64,000 bases of DNA from Chryseobacterium oryctis. Lineage in GTDB: Bacteria > Bacteroidota > Bacteroidia > Flavobacteriales > Weeksellaceae. Location of the stretch: the NCBI RefSeq assembly GCF_025971925.1, contig NZ_JAPDHV010000004.1, positions 248,001 to 312,000 on the forward strand, written 5' to 3'. Positions 33,296-42,440 of this stretch are shown in pieces (within the stretch, counting starts at the first letter, position 1; every line of letters starts with the position of its first letter). The notes below the pieces were generated by a model that ran no database searches, was not told where the DNA came from, and saw only the letters and a program-made list of their open reading frames with translations. The position numbers were made by a program, and so were the translations under genes.

Positions 33296-34096
33296 ATGGA
33301 AAATAACTACCTTGAAATAAACAAAAACTCTTGGAACGCAAAAGTAGAGCCTCATCTGAAATCGGATTTTTACTTTGTTGATGAATTTTTGAATGGAAGA
33401 AACTCTCTTAATTCTATTGAACTTGAGCTTTTAGGAGATGTAAAAGATAAAAAGATATTGCATTTGCAGTGTCATTTCGGGCAAGATTCTATTTCTTTGT
33501 CAAGACTGGGAGCAAAAGTTATAGGAATTGATTTGTCTGATAAAGCGATTGAAGCAGCAAAAGATTTAGCTCAGCAATGTGGTACAGATGCTCAATTTAT
33601 TTGCTCAGATGTTTATAATCTTCTCAATGTTTTAGATGAAAAATTCGATATTGTATTTACAAGCTATGGAACAATTGGGTGGCTTCCGGATTTGGAAAAA
33701 TGGGCAAATATTATTAATCATTTTCTGAAACCTGAAGGTAAATTCATTATGGCAGAATTTCATCCTGTAGTGTGGATGTTTGATGATGATTTTAAAGGAA
33801 TTACTTATAATTACTTCAACGAAAAACCAATTGTGGAAACCTATGAAGGTACTTATGCCGATTTTTCAGCAGAAATTGTTCAGGAATATGTAATGTGGAA
33901 TCATTCTTTGGCAGAAGTACTTCAAAATCTGATTAATAAAGGTCTAAAAATTGAAAATTTTCAGGAATTTGATTGGTCTCCGTATCCGTGTTTTAGGCAT
34001 ATAGATGAGTTTGAAAAAGGAAAATGGAGAATTCCTCAATTCGGAAATAAAGTACCTTTGGTATATGCTTTAAGTGCAAGAAAAAAGTCATTGTAA
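33296..34096 (+). CDS. SAM-dependent class I methyltransferase
   Basis: A 266-aa methyltransferase. Motif I is ILHLQCHFGQDSIS (about residue 62), the acidic ribose-binding residue is in VIGIDLSDKA, and motif IV is near DIVFTSYGTIGWL. The C-terminal part contains HPVVWMFDD and FDWSPYPCF, typical of a widespread methyltransferase_11/25 group with unknown substrate. It follows the Fic gene by 83 bp but no functional link is evident. Its stop codon lies within the stem of the terminator that follows. Confidence 0.88.
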   Translation: MENNYLEINKNSWNAKVEPHLKSDFYFVDEFLNGRNSLNSIELELLGDVKDKKILHLQCHFGQDSISLSRLGAKVIGIDLSDKAIEAAKDLAQQCGTDAQFICSDVYNLLNVLDEKFDIVFTSYGTIGWLPDLEKWANIINHFLKPEGKFIMAEFHPVVWMFDDDFKGITYNYFNEKPIVETYEGTYADFSAEIVQEYVMWNHSLAEVLQNLINKGLKIENFQEFDWSPYPCFRHIDEFEKGKWRIPQFGNKVPLVYALSARKKSL

Positions 34097-34117
34097 TTCA
34101 AAATTACAATGACTTTT
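34083..34117. terminator. Bidirectional terminator
   Basis: AAAAGTCATTGTAATT (34083-34098), a 3-nt loop, then AATTACAATGACTTTT (34102-34117). The 16-bp stem has A and T runs at its ends, so it works for both convergent genes. The methyltransferase stop codon lies inside the stem. Confidence 0.85.
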
Positions 34118-34144
34118 AACTATATGAATGTTAAAATAAATTTT

Positions 34145-34384
34145 TTAGTTTAAAGAATCCTCGGCTTTAGTTTTTACCTCGTCTACTTTATTTTGAACCT
34201 GGGATGCTACATCATTTGCTTTATTCTTCAGGTCATTTCCCCATTTGTTAAGGTTGTCTTTCGCTGTATTGATTTTATCTTTTACTGCTTGTTGCTCTTC
34301 AGGAGTTGATTTTTTATATTTCCAATAAGCCAAAGCTCCTAAACCTAGTAGAGCTAATAAACCTTTTGCTTTATTATTTCCCAT
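34145..34384 (-). CDS. YtxH-like small protein
   Basis: A 79-aa protein with a short hydrophobic N-terminal helix (GLLALLGLGALAYW, residues 8-21) followed by a Lys/Asp/Asn-rich amphipathic helix (DKINTAKDNLNKWGNDLKNK). This is the pattern of YtxH-like or stress-associated membrane-tethered proteins. Function is not established. It is a single gene on the minus strand. Confidence 0.7.
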   Translation of the reverse strand: MGNNKAKGLLALLGLGALAYWKYKKSTPEEQQAVKDKINTAKDNLNKWGNDLKNKANDVASQVQNKVDEVKTKAEDSLN

Positions 34385-34481
34385 GATTTCTAATTTTTAT
34401 TATTAATATTAAAATTTGTTATTAAAGATAATGTAAAATGTGTGCCAAAAAATTAAATGGAATTATAAAAAAATGTTAAAA

Positions 34482-35324
34482 TTAACTGAAAACTTCAAAT
34501 TTTTCTCCATCAAAACTTGCAAAAACCATAGTTGGATAAGAGTCTTGATGGTACATATTTCCGTTTTTATCAATAGCAATAGCACCTGCGAAACCATCAA
34601 TGGTTTTTAATTCGTCAAAAGTTTTAGTAAAGGCGTTTTCCAATGACATTCCGTCTGTAACTCTTGTCACGATTTTTGTGGCAGTGGCATTACTTACAAT
34701 ATCTTCACCTACGCCTGTACAACTCACGGCACAGAATGAATTGGCATAATTTCCTGCAACCGTTGCAGAATCAGAAATTCTTCCGGGAATTTCAAATCCT
34801 TTTCCTCCTGTAGAAGTGGCAACTGCTAATTTTCCGTTTTTATCAATAGCAACACAGCCAACAGTTCCTTTTCCTCCGTTATTCAGTTTAGCTTCATATT
34901 CTTTTCTTCTTTGTGTAATTTCAGTCGAAAAATTTTCAAAACCATGTTCTGTAGCATAAATTTTTGCTCCGTTTCCTCCTAAAACTCTGTCATCTTCTTT
35001 CATCAGTTCTTTAGCAACAAAAATCGGGTTTTTTACATCCTGAATATTAATAACTCCGCTTAGTTTTTGAGTTTCGCCATCCATAATTGCTGCGCTCATT
35101 CTTATCACACCGTCACTTTGAATCTGAGACCCGATTCCTGCATTGTAAAGCTCGTCATCCTCCAGTAAAGAAACAGCATAAGCAACCGTATCAAAAGCGG
35201 AATTATTTTGCAAGTATTCAAAGGCTTTTTGAGCTATACTTTTCAATGAATTTTGTTTGGCAACTTTTACTTCATTGCTCTGGTCGCTTTCTGAGAAAAA
35301 ACCACCGTGTATTATTAATTTCAT
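34482..35324 (-). CDS. iaaA: Isoaspartyl peptidase / plant-type L-asparaginase
   Basis: A 280-aa Ntn-hydrolase. The nucleophile is Thr154 in GKGTVGCVAID, where the precursor cleaves itself into two chains; the substrate loop is seen as NAGIGSQ and VAGNYAN. It hydrolyses beta-aspartyl (isoaspartyl) dipeptides and asparagine. In cyanophycin breakdown the beta-Asp-Arg dipeptides released by cyanophycinase are split by this enzyme. It lies 53 bp downstream of cphB on the same strand, which fits a degradation operon. Confidence 0.93.
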   Translation of the reverse strand: MKLIIHGGFFSESDQSNEVKVAKQNSLKSIAQKAFEYLQNNSAFDTVAYAVSLLEDDELYNAGIGSQIQSDGVIRMSAAIMDGETQKLSGVINIQDVKNPIFVAKELMKEDDRVLGGNGAKIYATEHGFENFSTEITQRRKEYEAKLNNGGKGTVGCVAIDKNGKLAVATSTGGKGFEIPGRISDSATVAGNYANSFCAVSCTGVGEDIVSNATATKIVTRVTDGMSLENAFTKTFDELKTIDGFAGAIAIDKNGNMYHQDSYPTMVFASFDGEKFEVFS

Positions 35325-35377
35325 GTTTTAAATTTGAGATTTAAATATATAAAAAAAGTGAAGAAAAACTTCACTTA

Positions 35378-36277
35378 TTATTTATCTTGAGGTACTGGGT
35401 TAAACTGAGAATTTTCAATCGTCATTGTTTTCGTAGTTAAATCATAATGGTCGTTCATCGACATGACATGAACCGTTAAATTATCAATGGAAATAGGCTC
35501 TCCAAGGTTGATATTTGTAAGGTTGGTATCCTTAATAAACCTTCCGTCAACTAAAATTACAAGTCCTGAACCAATGGCAGTCATTACATCATTATAGATG
35601 AAAAGTCCGGTGTCTTCTCCCAAACCGATTCCTAAAGTTCTCGGATTATTTACTACAGCCTGAAAAAGACGCCCAATCCTTCCTCTTTGTACAAAGTGGG
35701 TATCAATGATTACGTTATCGATTAAACCTAAACCTTGTGTTGTTTTGATTTCTCCTTTCAGTAGAGCTTCTGAACTACTTCCCTGATAAATCATATTTTC
35801 AGAGGCTGCAGCAGCACCTGCAGAAGTTCCGGAATAAATAAAATCTTCTTCCTGATATTTTTGTAAGATGATATCATGAAATTTTGTTCCTCCAAGAATA
35901 GAAGTTAATCTTAATTGGTCGCCTCCTGTAAACATTACAACATCTGCAGCATTGGCTCTTTCTGCAATTTCTTCAGAATTTGCTTCCTCACGGTTGTGAA
36001 TATCAAGTATGTTCACATTTTTGGCTCCTAAAAACTCAAAAGCTTTTTTGTATTCAGCTCCTACAATTTGAGGAATTTGAGATGCGGTAGTTACCACTTC
36101 AATTATTGAATCTTCTTTGTGCTTCGATTCATTAATGATTTTTCTTAAGATGCCTCTTTCAAAAAAATTAAGATTCTTTTCTATATTTTGGTCGAAATCT
36201 GTTTCTGTAAAACTTCCTTTGTTTACAGCTCCTCCGATAACGATTAATTTTCCAACGGGTTTCATCATAGTGTGCAA
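35378..36277 (-). CDS. cphB: Cyanophycinase
   Basis: A 299-aa serine peptidase of family S51. The nucleophile is Ser152 in GTSAGA, with GGAVNKG near the start and VVMFTGGDQ before the active site. It cleaves the cyanophycin backbone to beta-Asp-Arg dipeptides in the cytoplasm. The ATG at 36277 overlaps a TAnnTTTG-like box (36282 to 36275), so translation may start at one of the Met codons a few residues later (36268 or 36265, MKPVGKL). It is divergent from cphA and precedes iaaA. Confidence 0.93.
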   Translation of the reverse strand: MHTMMKPVGKLIVIGGAVNKGSFTETDFDQNIEKNLNFFERGILRKIINESKHKEDSIIEVVTTASQIPQIVGAEYKKAFEFLGAKNVNILDIHNREEANSEEIAERANAADVVMFTGGDQLRLTSILGGTKFHDIILQKYQEEDFIYSGTSAGAAAASENMIYQGSSSEALLKGEIKTTQGLGLIDNVIIDTHFVQRGRIGRLFQAVVNNPRTLGIGLGEDTGLFIYNDVMTAIGSGLVILVDGRFIKDTNLTNINLGEPISIDNLTVHVMSMNDHYDLTTKTMTIENSQFNPVPQDK

Positions 36278-36396
36278 ATTTAAAAAATAAATAACATTTG
36301 GCGAAATTCATGCCATATTTTAATTGATTTTGAGGGTTTTAGGATTGTTGATTGATTTTGAAGTTTTTTTGATAATTCTTTAAATGAGATATCGTT

Positions 36397-36422
36397 TTGT
36401 TTAGACTTTTACATTATCTTTG
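36397..36422 (+). promoter_or_regulatory. Candidate promoter of cphA
   Basis: TTG at 36397-36399 and TATCTTTG at 36415-36422, spacing 15 bp, which is slightly shorter than usual. The box lies 45 bp before the cphA start codon. Confidence 0.45.
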
Positions 36423-36467
36423 ATTATAAGTGAAGTTATAGTTAACGATTAAACATGAAGAAAAATT

Positions 36468-39095
36468 ATGAAAATTGAAAAGATACAAGCGTTGAGAGGT
36501 CCAAATATTTGGAGTATAAGAAGAAAGAAGCTGATACAGATGAGATTAGATCTCGAAGAACAGGAGAGTTTTCCTACTAATAAAATAGAAGGCTTTAGGG
36601 AAAGAATAGAAAAACTATTACCGTCTTTAATTAGTCACAGATGTTCTGAAGGAGTAGAAGGTGGTTTTTTTCATCGTGTGGAAACCGGAACATGGATGGG
36701 GCATGTTATAGAGCATATTGCGTTAGAAATCCAGACTTTAGCAGGAATGGATGTGGGGTTTGGCAGAACTCGTGAGACGAAAACTCCAGGAGTTTATAAT
36801 GTTGTATTTAATTATATTGAAGAAAATGCAGGAATTTATGCAGCTGAGGAAGCGGTAAAAATAGCTCAGGCTTTGATTGATAATAAAGAATATGATATTA
36901 ACGCATGTATTCAAAGATTAAAAGAAATAAGAGAGCGTGTTCGTTTAGGACCTTCAACGGGAAGTATTGTGGAAGAAGCGGTTTCGAGAAAAATTCCCTG
37001 GATTCGTTTGGGTACAAATTCTTTGGTTCAGCTTGGTTATGGTGTTAATCAGCAAAGATTTCAGGCTACAATTACAGGAAAAACAAGTTCAATTGCTGTT
37101 GATATTGCATGTAATAAAGAATTAACTAAAAGAATGCTTCATGATGCAGCAGTACCTGTTCCAATAGGTGATTTGATTGTTGATGAAGAAGATTTAGAAC
37201 GAGTAATCAGAAAAATAGGATATCCGATTGTATTAAAACCTTTGGATGGAAATCATGGTAAAGGTTCTTCAATTAATGTAAATGATTGGGAAACGGCTAA
37301 AATTGGGCTGGAACATGCTCAGAAATATTCCCGAAAAGTAATTGTCGAAAAATTTATTACTGGATATGATTTTAGAGTTTTAGTCATTAATAACAAAATG
37401 GTTGCAGCAGCAAGAAGAGTTCCTGCTCATGTTGTAGGTGATGGTGAACTTAATCTTCAGCAACTTATAGATAAAGAAAATAAAGATCCTAGAAGAGGAT
37501 ATGGACATGAAAATGTTTTAACTGAGATTGAAGTTGATAAAGACACAACCGAACTTCTTGAGAAACTAGATTATACCTTAGAAACGATTCCGCATAAAGG
37601 AGAGGTGGTTTATTTAAAGTCAACTGCAAACCTTTCTACAGGAGGAACTTCTATTGATGTGACGGATATGGTTCATCCTGAAAATATCACAATGGCTGAA
37701 AGAATTTCCAAAATAATAGGATTAGATGTTTGTGGAATTGATATTATGGCTGAAAATCTTACTCAACCGTTAAAAGAAAGTGAGGGAGCTATTATTGAAG
37801 TAAATGCGGCTCCGGGATTCAGAATGCACCTTGCTCCAAGTGAAGGACTTCCGAGAAATGTTGCTGCACCTGTAGTAGATATGCTTTATCCGCAAGGTAA
37901 ACCTTTTACCATTCCGATTATTGCGGTTACAGGAACAAACGGAAAAACAACGACAACAAGACTGATTTCTCATATTGTTAAAAACAATGGATATAGAGTA
38001 GGTTTCACCACGTCTGACGGGATTTATATTCAAAATACAATGTTATCTAAAGGAGACACAACAGGCCCTCTTTCTGCTGAATTTATCTTGAAAGATCCTA
38101 CTGTTGAATTTGCTGTACTGGAAACAGCCAGAGGTGGAATTTTACGTTCAGGATTAGGTTTTTCTCAATGTGATATCGGTGTTTTGACAAATATTAAGGA
38201 AGATCATTTAGGTCTGAATGATATCCATAATCTGAAAGATTTAACCAGAGTAAAGAGAGTAGTTTTAGATAGCGTAAAAAAGAATGGTTGGAGTGTAATG
38301 AATGCTGATGATGAATATTCAATGAAGATTGTTAATGATTTAGATTGTAATGTAGCCATTTTTAGTATGGATGAGAATAATCCCTACATCAAAAAATTTG
38401 CAAAAGAGGGGAGAATTACATGCGTTTATGAGGAAGGTTTTGTTACCATAAAAAAAGGTGATTGGAAGATTAGAATAGGTAAGGCAAAAGATTTCCCGAT
38501 TACGATGGAAGCTAAAGCTAAATTTATGATTGAAAATGTCTTGGCTGCAAGTTTGGCAAGCTATCTTTATGGTTTTGAAATCGAGCATATTTCAAATTCC
38601 TTGAGAACTTTTCTTCCAAGTGCACAACTTACTCCGGGAAGACTTAATATTTTCAAATTCAAGAGCTTTAAAGTTTTAATCGACTTTGCTCACAATCCTT
38701 CAGGATACGAAGCCATTGAAGATTATCTTAAAAATATAGAATCTACGAAGAAAATAGGTATTATTTCTGGAGTTGGGGATAGAAGAGATGAGGATATCAG
38801 AGAATGTGGTAAAATTGCAGGAAGGATGTTTGACCATATTATTATCAGAAATGAAAAACATCTTCGCGGAAGAACGGAAGACGAAATTAACGGATTGATT
38901 ATTGAAGGAATGCAATCTTCAGGAAGAGACATTAGTTACGAAATTATACCAAAAGAAATTGAAGCTTTAAAACATGCTATGGGAATGGCAGAAGAGGGTA
39001 CATTTATTACAGCTTTAAGTGACGTAATTTCTAATGCAATTGATTTGGTTCAGGAATATCAGGCTAGAGAATTGCTCGAAGATGATAAAGTTTAA
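36468..39095 (+). CDS. cphA: Cyanophycin synthetase
   Basis: An 875-aa protein of full CphA length. An N-terminal domain (about 1-160) precedes an ATP-grasp domain (220-475, with GYPIVLKPLDGNHGKGSS near residue 245) that adds Asp to the chain. A Mur-ligase-like domain (485-875, P-loop TGTNGKTTTTR near 487) adds Arg to the Asp side chain. The product is a branched Asp-Arg polymer used as nitrogen store. The gene is divergent from cphB-iaaA and ends at a strong shared terminator, convergent with an operon of amide-bond-forming enzymes. Confidence 0.95.
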   Translation: MKIEKIQALRGPNIWSIRRKKLIQMRLDLEEQESFPTNKIEGFRERIEKLLPSLISHRCSEGVEGGFFHRVETGTWMGHVIEHIALEIQTLAGMDVGFGRTRETKTPGVYNVVFNYIEENAGIYAAEEAVKIAQALIDNKEYDINACIQRLKEIRERVRLGPSTGSIVEEAVSRKIPWIRLGTNSLVQLGYGVNQQRFQATITGKTSSIAVDIACNKELTKRMLHDAAVPVPIGDLIVDEEDLERVIRKIGYPIVLKPLDGNHGKGSSINVNDWETAKIGLEHAQKYSRKVIVEKFITGYDFRVLVINNKMVAAARRVPAHVVGDGELNLQQLIDKENKDPRRGYGHENVLTEIEVDKDTTELLEKLDYTLETIPHKGEVVYLKSTANLSTGGTSIDVTDMVHPENITMAERISKIIGLDVCGIDIMAENLTQPLKESEGAIIEVNAAPGFRMHLAPSEGLPRNVAAPVVDMLYPQGKPFTIPIIAVTGTNGKTTTTRLISHIVKNNGYRVGFTTSDGIYIQNTMLSKGDTTGPLSAEFILKDPTVEFAVLETARGGILRSGLGFSQCDIGVLTNIKEDHLGLNDIHNLKDLTRVKRVVLDSVKKNGWSVMNADDEYSMKIVNDLDCNVAIFSMDENNPYIKKFAKEGRITCVYEEGFVTIKKGDWKIRIGKAKDFPITMEAKAKFMIENVLAASLASYLYGFEIEHISNSLRTFLPSAQLTPGRLNIFKFKSFKVLIDFAHNPSGYEAIEDYLKNIESTKKIGIISGVGDRRDEDIRECGKIAGRMFDHIIIRNEKHLRGRTEDEINGLIIEGMQSSGRDISYEIIPKEIEALKHAMGMAEEGTFITALSDVISNAIDLVQEYQARELLEDDKV

Positions 39096-39107
39096 TTATA
39101 TAACTTA

Positions 39108-39146
39108 AAAATATCGGGCGACTTCAAAGAAGTCGCCCGATATTTT
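39108..39146. terminator. Strong bidirectional terminator after cphA
   Basis: AAAATATCGGGCGACTTC (39108-39125), loop AAA, GAAGTCGCCCGATATTTT (39129-39146). The perfect 18-bp stem is flanked by A and T runs and lies between convergent genes. Confidence 0.93.
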
Positions 39147-39158
39147 ATTTATCAATTG

Positions 39159-40343
39159 TTATTTTTCTCCAAAAAAAGCATTGGAACTGCCAATCCAGAT
39201 TGCGTCTTTTTTATTAAAATCTACATTTACCATTGCTGCTTTCGTCATTCGTGCTAAATTTTCCAATAAAATAGGACGCTCATCATTTTCTTTCCAGATA
39301 TAAAGCAGTCGAATTTCTGCTTTTGAAAACTCACCATTAATATCTTCAAAAACAGATTCATAATTTACTTTTCTTTGTAAAATATAGTTTTCTTTATCCT
39401 CTATAGAATTGATGATTTCTTTTGTCGGATTTAAGTTTACTCCGCTTCCTGCAAAAGAGAATAAAGGTTTTAAAACAAAATTTTCAAGATTCTCTGTTTC
39501 CGGAAACTCATGAAGGAAATAGCTTTTCGGAACGTATTGATGTTTTAATAATGGTAAAAGAAATTTCGAGATTTTGAAAAACCAATTAGGATGTGTCACC
39601 CAAGTTACATCAACATCTTCACGAAAATCAAATTCAGTCTTTAAATCTGGAATCCTGTTTAATTCATCAAAAATTACACGATTGTATATTCTTTTAATTT
39701 CTATAAGCTTTCCACTGTTTTCGTAGAAAAGCTTTCGTCCTTCTTTTTTTAGTTTCGTAAGACAAACTGTTTTTATTCCTAATAATTTTTCAGTAAAAAC
39801 GAAATCTATTGCTGTTTTTTGCTTTTCAGGATAAATCTCAAGCAGAATTACATTTTCAGGGTTTTCGTTGCCTAGAATAAGTTCTTTTAAAGAATCTTTA
39901 AACTCATTATCGGGCATCGGGTTTTTAATTTCGGAAATAAAAGGGTAAACCCCACAAAATGTTTGTTCAAAAACTTTTTGAAAAGCATATAATGAAGGAA
40001 ATGCTTGTAACTCAATAAGCTGAGGCTCAATTTCTCCGTTTTCATTTTTGCAGATTCCAAAATCAATAGTAAAAAAATGAGGTTGTTTTGTATCATTCGG
40101 AACTTTGCAGCTTTCAGGAATAGCTTTTTCTAATGTTCCTTTTGGTAAAGCTTTGATTTGGGAAATAATACTTTCACTTGCATCAATCAGTTTGTTTTTG
40201 AACTCATTGGTAAGAAAAATTGGACTTTCAGAGATTCTGAATCCAGGCTCTAAGCCACTTTTCTGTTTTAGAGACTGTTTAAATTGTTCATATTTATCCT
40301 GAGAGAATTCTTGGTTAAATTGTTTTCTGTATTTTGAAATCAT
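39159..40343 (-). CDS. Uncharacterised ATP-grasp-like ligase
   Basis: A 394-aa protein. The clearest motif is the ATP-grasp glycine-rich loop in FVLKPLFSFAGSGV near residue 290, with acidic metal-binding candidates in KAEIRLLYIW and ILLENLARMTKA. The N-terminal half contains FFTIDFGICKNENGEIEPQL and LIELQAFPSLY, resembling glutathionylspermidine-synthase-type enzymes. It probably forms an amide or peptide bond using ATP. It is the last member of the minus-strand ligase run, 78 bp after the amidotransferase gene, and ends at the shared terminator. Confidence 0.75.
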   Translation of the reverse strand: MISKYRKQFNQEFSQDKYEQFKQSLKQKSGLEPGFRISESPIFLTNEFKNKLIDASESIISQIKALPKGTLEKAIPESCKVPNDTKQPHFFTIDFGICKNENGEIEPQLIELQAFPSLYAFQKVFEQTFCGVYPFISEIKNPMPDNEFKDSLKELILGNENPENVILLEIYPEKQKTAIDFVFTEKLLGIKTVCLTKLKKEGRKLFYENSGKLIEIKRIYNRVIFDELNRIPDLKTEFDFREDVDVTWVTHPNWFFKISKFLLPLLKHQYVPKSYFLHEFPETENLENFVLKPLFSFAGSGVNLNPTKEIINSIEDKENYILQRKVNYESVFEDINGEFSKAEIRLLYIWKENDERPILLENLARMTKAAMVNVDFNKKDAIWIGSSNAFFGEK

Positions 40344-40421
40344 ATTCTCTTTCTTTGTGATTTTAAAAAATCGAGCAGTTTTGCCCGATTTTATTATTGT
40401 TAGTTTTATCTAATGTTTCAT

Positions 40422-41255
40422 TTAAGCCATTACTTCAGAGCCTTTCAGAATGTTTTTTTTTGCAAACTGTAGAAATCTGGGTAGAATCTGTGCCTGAGTC
40501 AGGATAATTTTATCTTCATCATCCATTCTGTCGATAGTTTCCAGATATTTTTCCATTCCGAAATTTTCAATCATGGCTTCTTTGTTTTTGTCATCTTTAA
40601 GGTTTTCCATCATGCTTTCAGGGTTCGCTTCTGGATGAAACTGAGTTCCAAAAATTTCTTCTGAAAAACGAATTGCCATTACAGCTCTTTCCAGATTGAT
40701 ATGAGGACGGAATTTCTCAATTGCCACGATCTTCATTCCTAATTCTTCAAATCGATCATAATTGGGTTCTATAAATTGGAATGCTCTAGAATCAACAGCA
40801 TAAAAAGGATCTGGAAGATTTTTGAATAAAAATTCTTGTTCTCCTTCCTCTGTTTTGTGAACAGGCATTACCCCAAATGAATAAGATTTTCTTTTGCAGA
40901 TATTTCCTAATTTCCAATGAATACTTGCCAATTGGAATGAATGACAGATTAAAAATAAATATTTTTTATTCTCACTATATTTATTATGCTCAAAAACTGA
41001 ATCTAAAAAATCTGAAAATTTATCTTCCCATTCAAAACCTTCTCTATGCGGATTTCCGGGACCTCCTGATGAAATAAAAATGTCAAAATCTTCAATATTT
41101 GGGATTTCGTTTTTATATCTTACATCGAAAGTTTCAATAATTACATTTTCTTCAGATTTCAGTTGAAAAGCCTCTGAAATTTCTTTAATATTTCTAAAAC
41201 CTTGATTTACATGGTTGTTATTCATGTCTAACAAAGCAATGCGAATATCGCTCAT
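40422..41255 (-). CDS. Class I glutamine amidotransferase-like protein
   Basis: A 277-aa protein. The glutaminase triad region is present: the nucleophile Cys in LICHSFQLAS (about residue 103) and His in FGTQFHPEANPE (about residue 208), with the oxyanion region SSGGPGNP near residue 63. It could supply ammonia to a neighbouring ligase or act as a gamma-glutamyl hydrolase. It lies 34 bp after the GCS2-type ligase and is in the same transcript. No dedicated synthase domain is fused, so the acceptor is unknown. Confidence 0.85.
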   Translation of the reverse strand: MSDIRIALLDMNNNHVNQGFRNIKEISEAFQLKSEENVIIETFDVRYKNEIPNIEDFDIFISSGGPGNPHREGFEWEDKFSDFLDSVFEHNKYSENKKYLFLICHSFQLASIHWKLGNICKRKSYSFGVMPVHKTEEGEQEFLFKNLPDPFYAVDSRAFQFIEPNYDRFEELGMKIVAIEKFRPHINLERAVMAIRFSEEIFGTQFHPEANPESMMENLKDDKNKEAMIENFGMEKYLETIDRMDDEDKIILTQAQILPRFLQFAKKNILKGSEVMA

Positions 41256-41289
41256 ATTACTTTACTTTTTTGCAAAGTTATCAAAAATA

Positions 41290-42408
41290 TTATGAATCAG
41301 ATTCGCCATACATTATGCCGTATTCTGTTTCAGATATCATATAATCAACAACTTTCGTTAAATCACCAGTTTCTTTAAAGATTTGAAGCTGTCTGTCAGC
41401 TCCTGTTCCGTTTTCTAATATTTTCCATGCATATTCTACCTCCGATCTGCATCCCAACTCATCCACAACATCATCAATAAACTCAAGAAGTTCTTTCAAT
41501 AACTCAGGATAAGGTACGGATTCTTCTTTACCAAAATCGATAAGGTGAGCTTCAATTCCACTTTTAGAGGCTCGCCATTTATTCTCATTTAATAGTAACC
41601 TTCTATAACTCCTGAAACTCAAATTTTGCTGATGCAGTTTATAAATTTTAGCGACTAAAGCCTGCATGATTGCAGCTAAGCAAACCGTTTCATCAAGCCT
41701 TAAAGGCATATCGCAAATTCTAAACTCAATAGTCGGATAGAAAGGATGTACCCTCAAATCCCACCATATTTTTTTAGCATTGTCAATTGTTCCGGTCTTT
41801 ACTAAAAGGTCAACATAACTGTCAAATTCAGCCAAAGAATTGAAATAACTAGGAATACCTGTTCTCGGAAATTTTACGAAAATCTCCTGTCTGTAAGACT
41901 TAAAGCCTGTATTTCTGCCTATCCAAAAAGGTGAGTTGGTAGATAAGGCGTAAACGTGAGGAAGGAAGTATCGCATTACATTTTGAATTCTCACACCTTC
42001 TTCACGATTCGGAATTCCGATATGTACATGAAGTCCGAAAATAAGATTTCCTCGAGCTACATCTCCCATATCATCTACAATTTTTATGTAGCGTTCACCA
42101 TTAGTAATGGTGTTGTGTTCCCAATTTGAGAAAGGGTGAGTTCCTCCTCCTGAAACGCGAAGACCCTGCTCATGAGCTGTTTTGATGAGGTGTCTTCTCA
42201 GGTTTGTTAATTCTTGCCTTGCTTCCTGAATATTCTGACAGATTCCAGTCTCCATTTCAATCATGGATTCATGCATTTCGTGTTTTAAATTTTCACTTAA
42301 AACAGCTTTTCCTCCTTCAATAATTTTCGAAACATGAGAGACTAAATCTCTGCTCTCAACATCAATAATTTGATATTCTTCTTCGATTCCGATGGTAAAT
42401 TGATGCAT
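41290..42408 (-). CDS. Carboxylate-amine ligase, GCS2/YbdK family
   Basis: A 372-aa member of the glutamate-cysteine-ligase type 2 family, with FTIGIEEEYQIID at the start, VSGGGTHPFSNW near residue 95, GLHVHIGIPNRE near 125 and PTIEFRICDMPL near 220, all parts of the ATP/metal site. E. coli YbdK can join Glu and Cys weakly, but most members have unknown substrates. Its gene lies between an ATP-grasp gene (32 bp) and an amidotransferase gene (34 bp) and is probably cotranscribed. It likely joins two amino-acid or peptide substrates. Confidence 0.9.
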   Translation of the reverse strand: MHQFTIGIEEEYQIIDVESRDLVSHVSKIIEGGKAVLSENLKHEMHESMIEMETGICQNIQEARQELTNLRRHLIKTAHEQGLRVSGGGTHPFSNWEHNTITNGERYIKIVDDMGDVARGNLIFGLHVHIGIPNREEGVRIQNVMRYFLPHVYALSTNSPFWIGRNTGFKSYRQEIFVKFPRTGIPSYFNSLAEFDSYVDLLVKTGTIDNAKKIWWDLRVHPFYPTIEFRICDMPLRLDETVCLAAIMQALVAKIYKLHQQNLSFRSYRRLLLNENKWRASKSGIEAHLIDFGKEESVPYPELLKELLEFIDDVVDELGCRSEVEYAWKILENGTGADRQLQIFKETGDLTKVVDYMISETEYGIMYGESDS

Positions 42409-42440
42409 TTCTTTTCGTGCTTTTTAATTTTTATGTTTTT

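Noticed and set aside
37770-38932. Several minus-strand open frames inside cphA
   Set aside because: They are antisense to highly conserved ATP-grasp and Mur-ligase sequence and are Cys/Ser-rich shadows.
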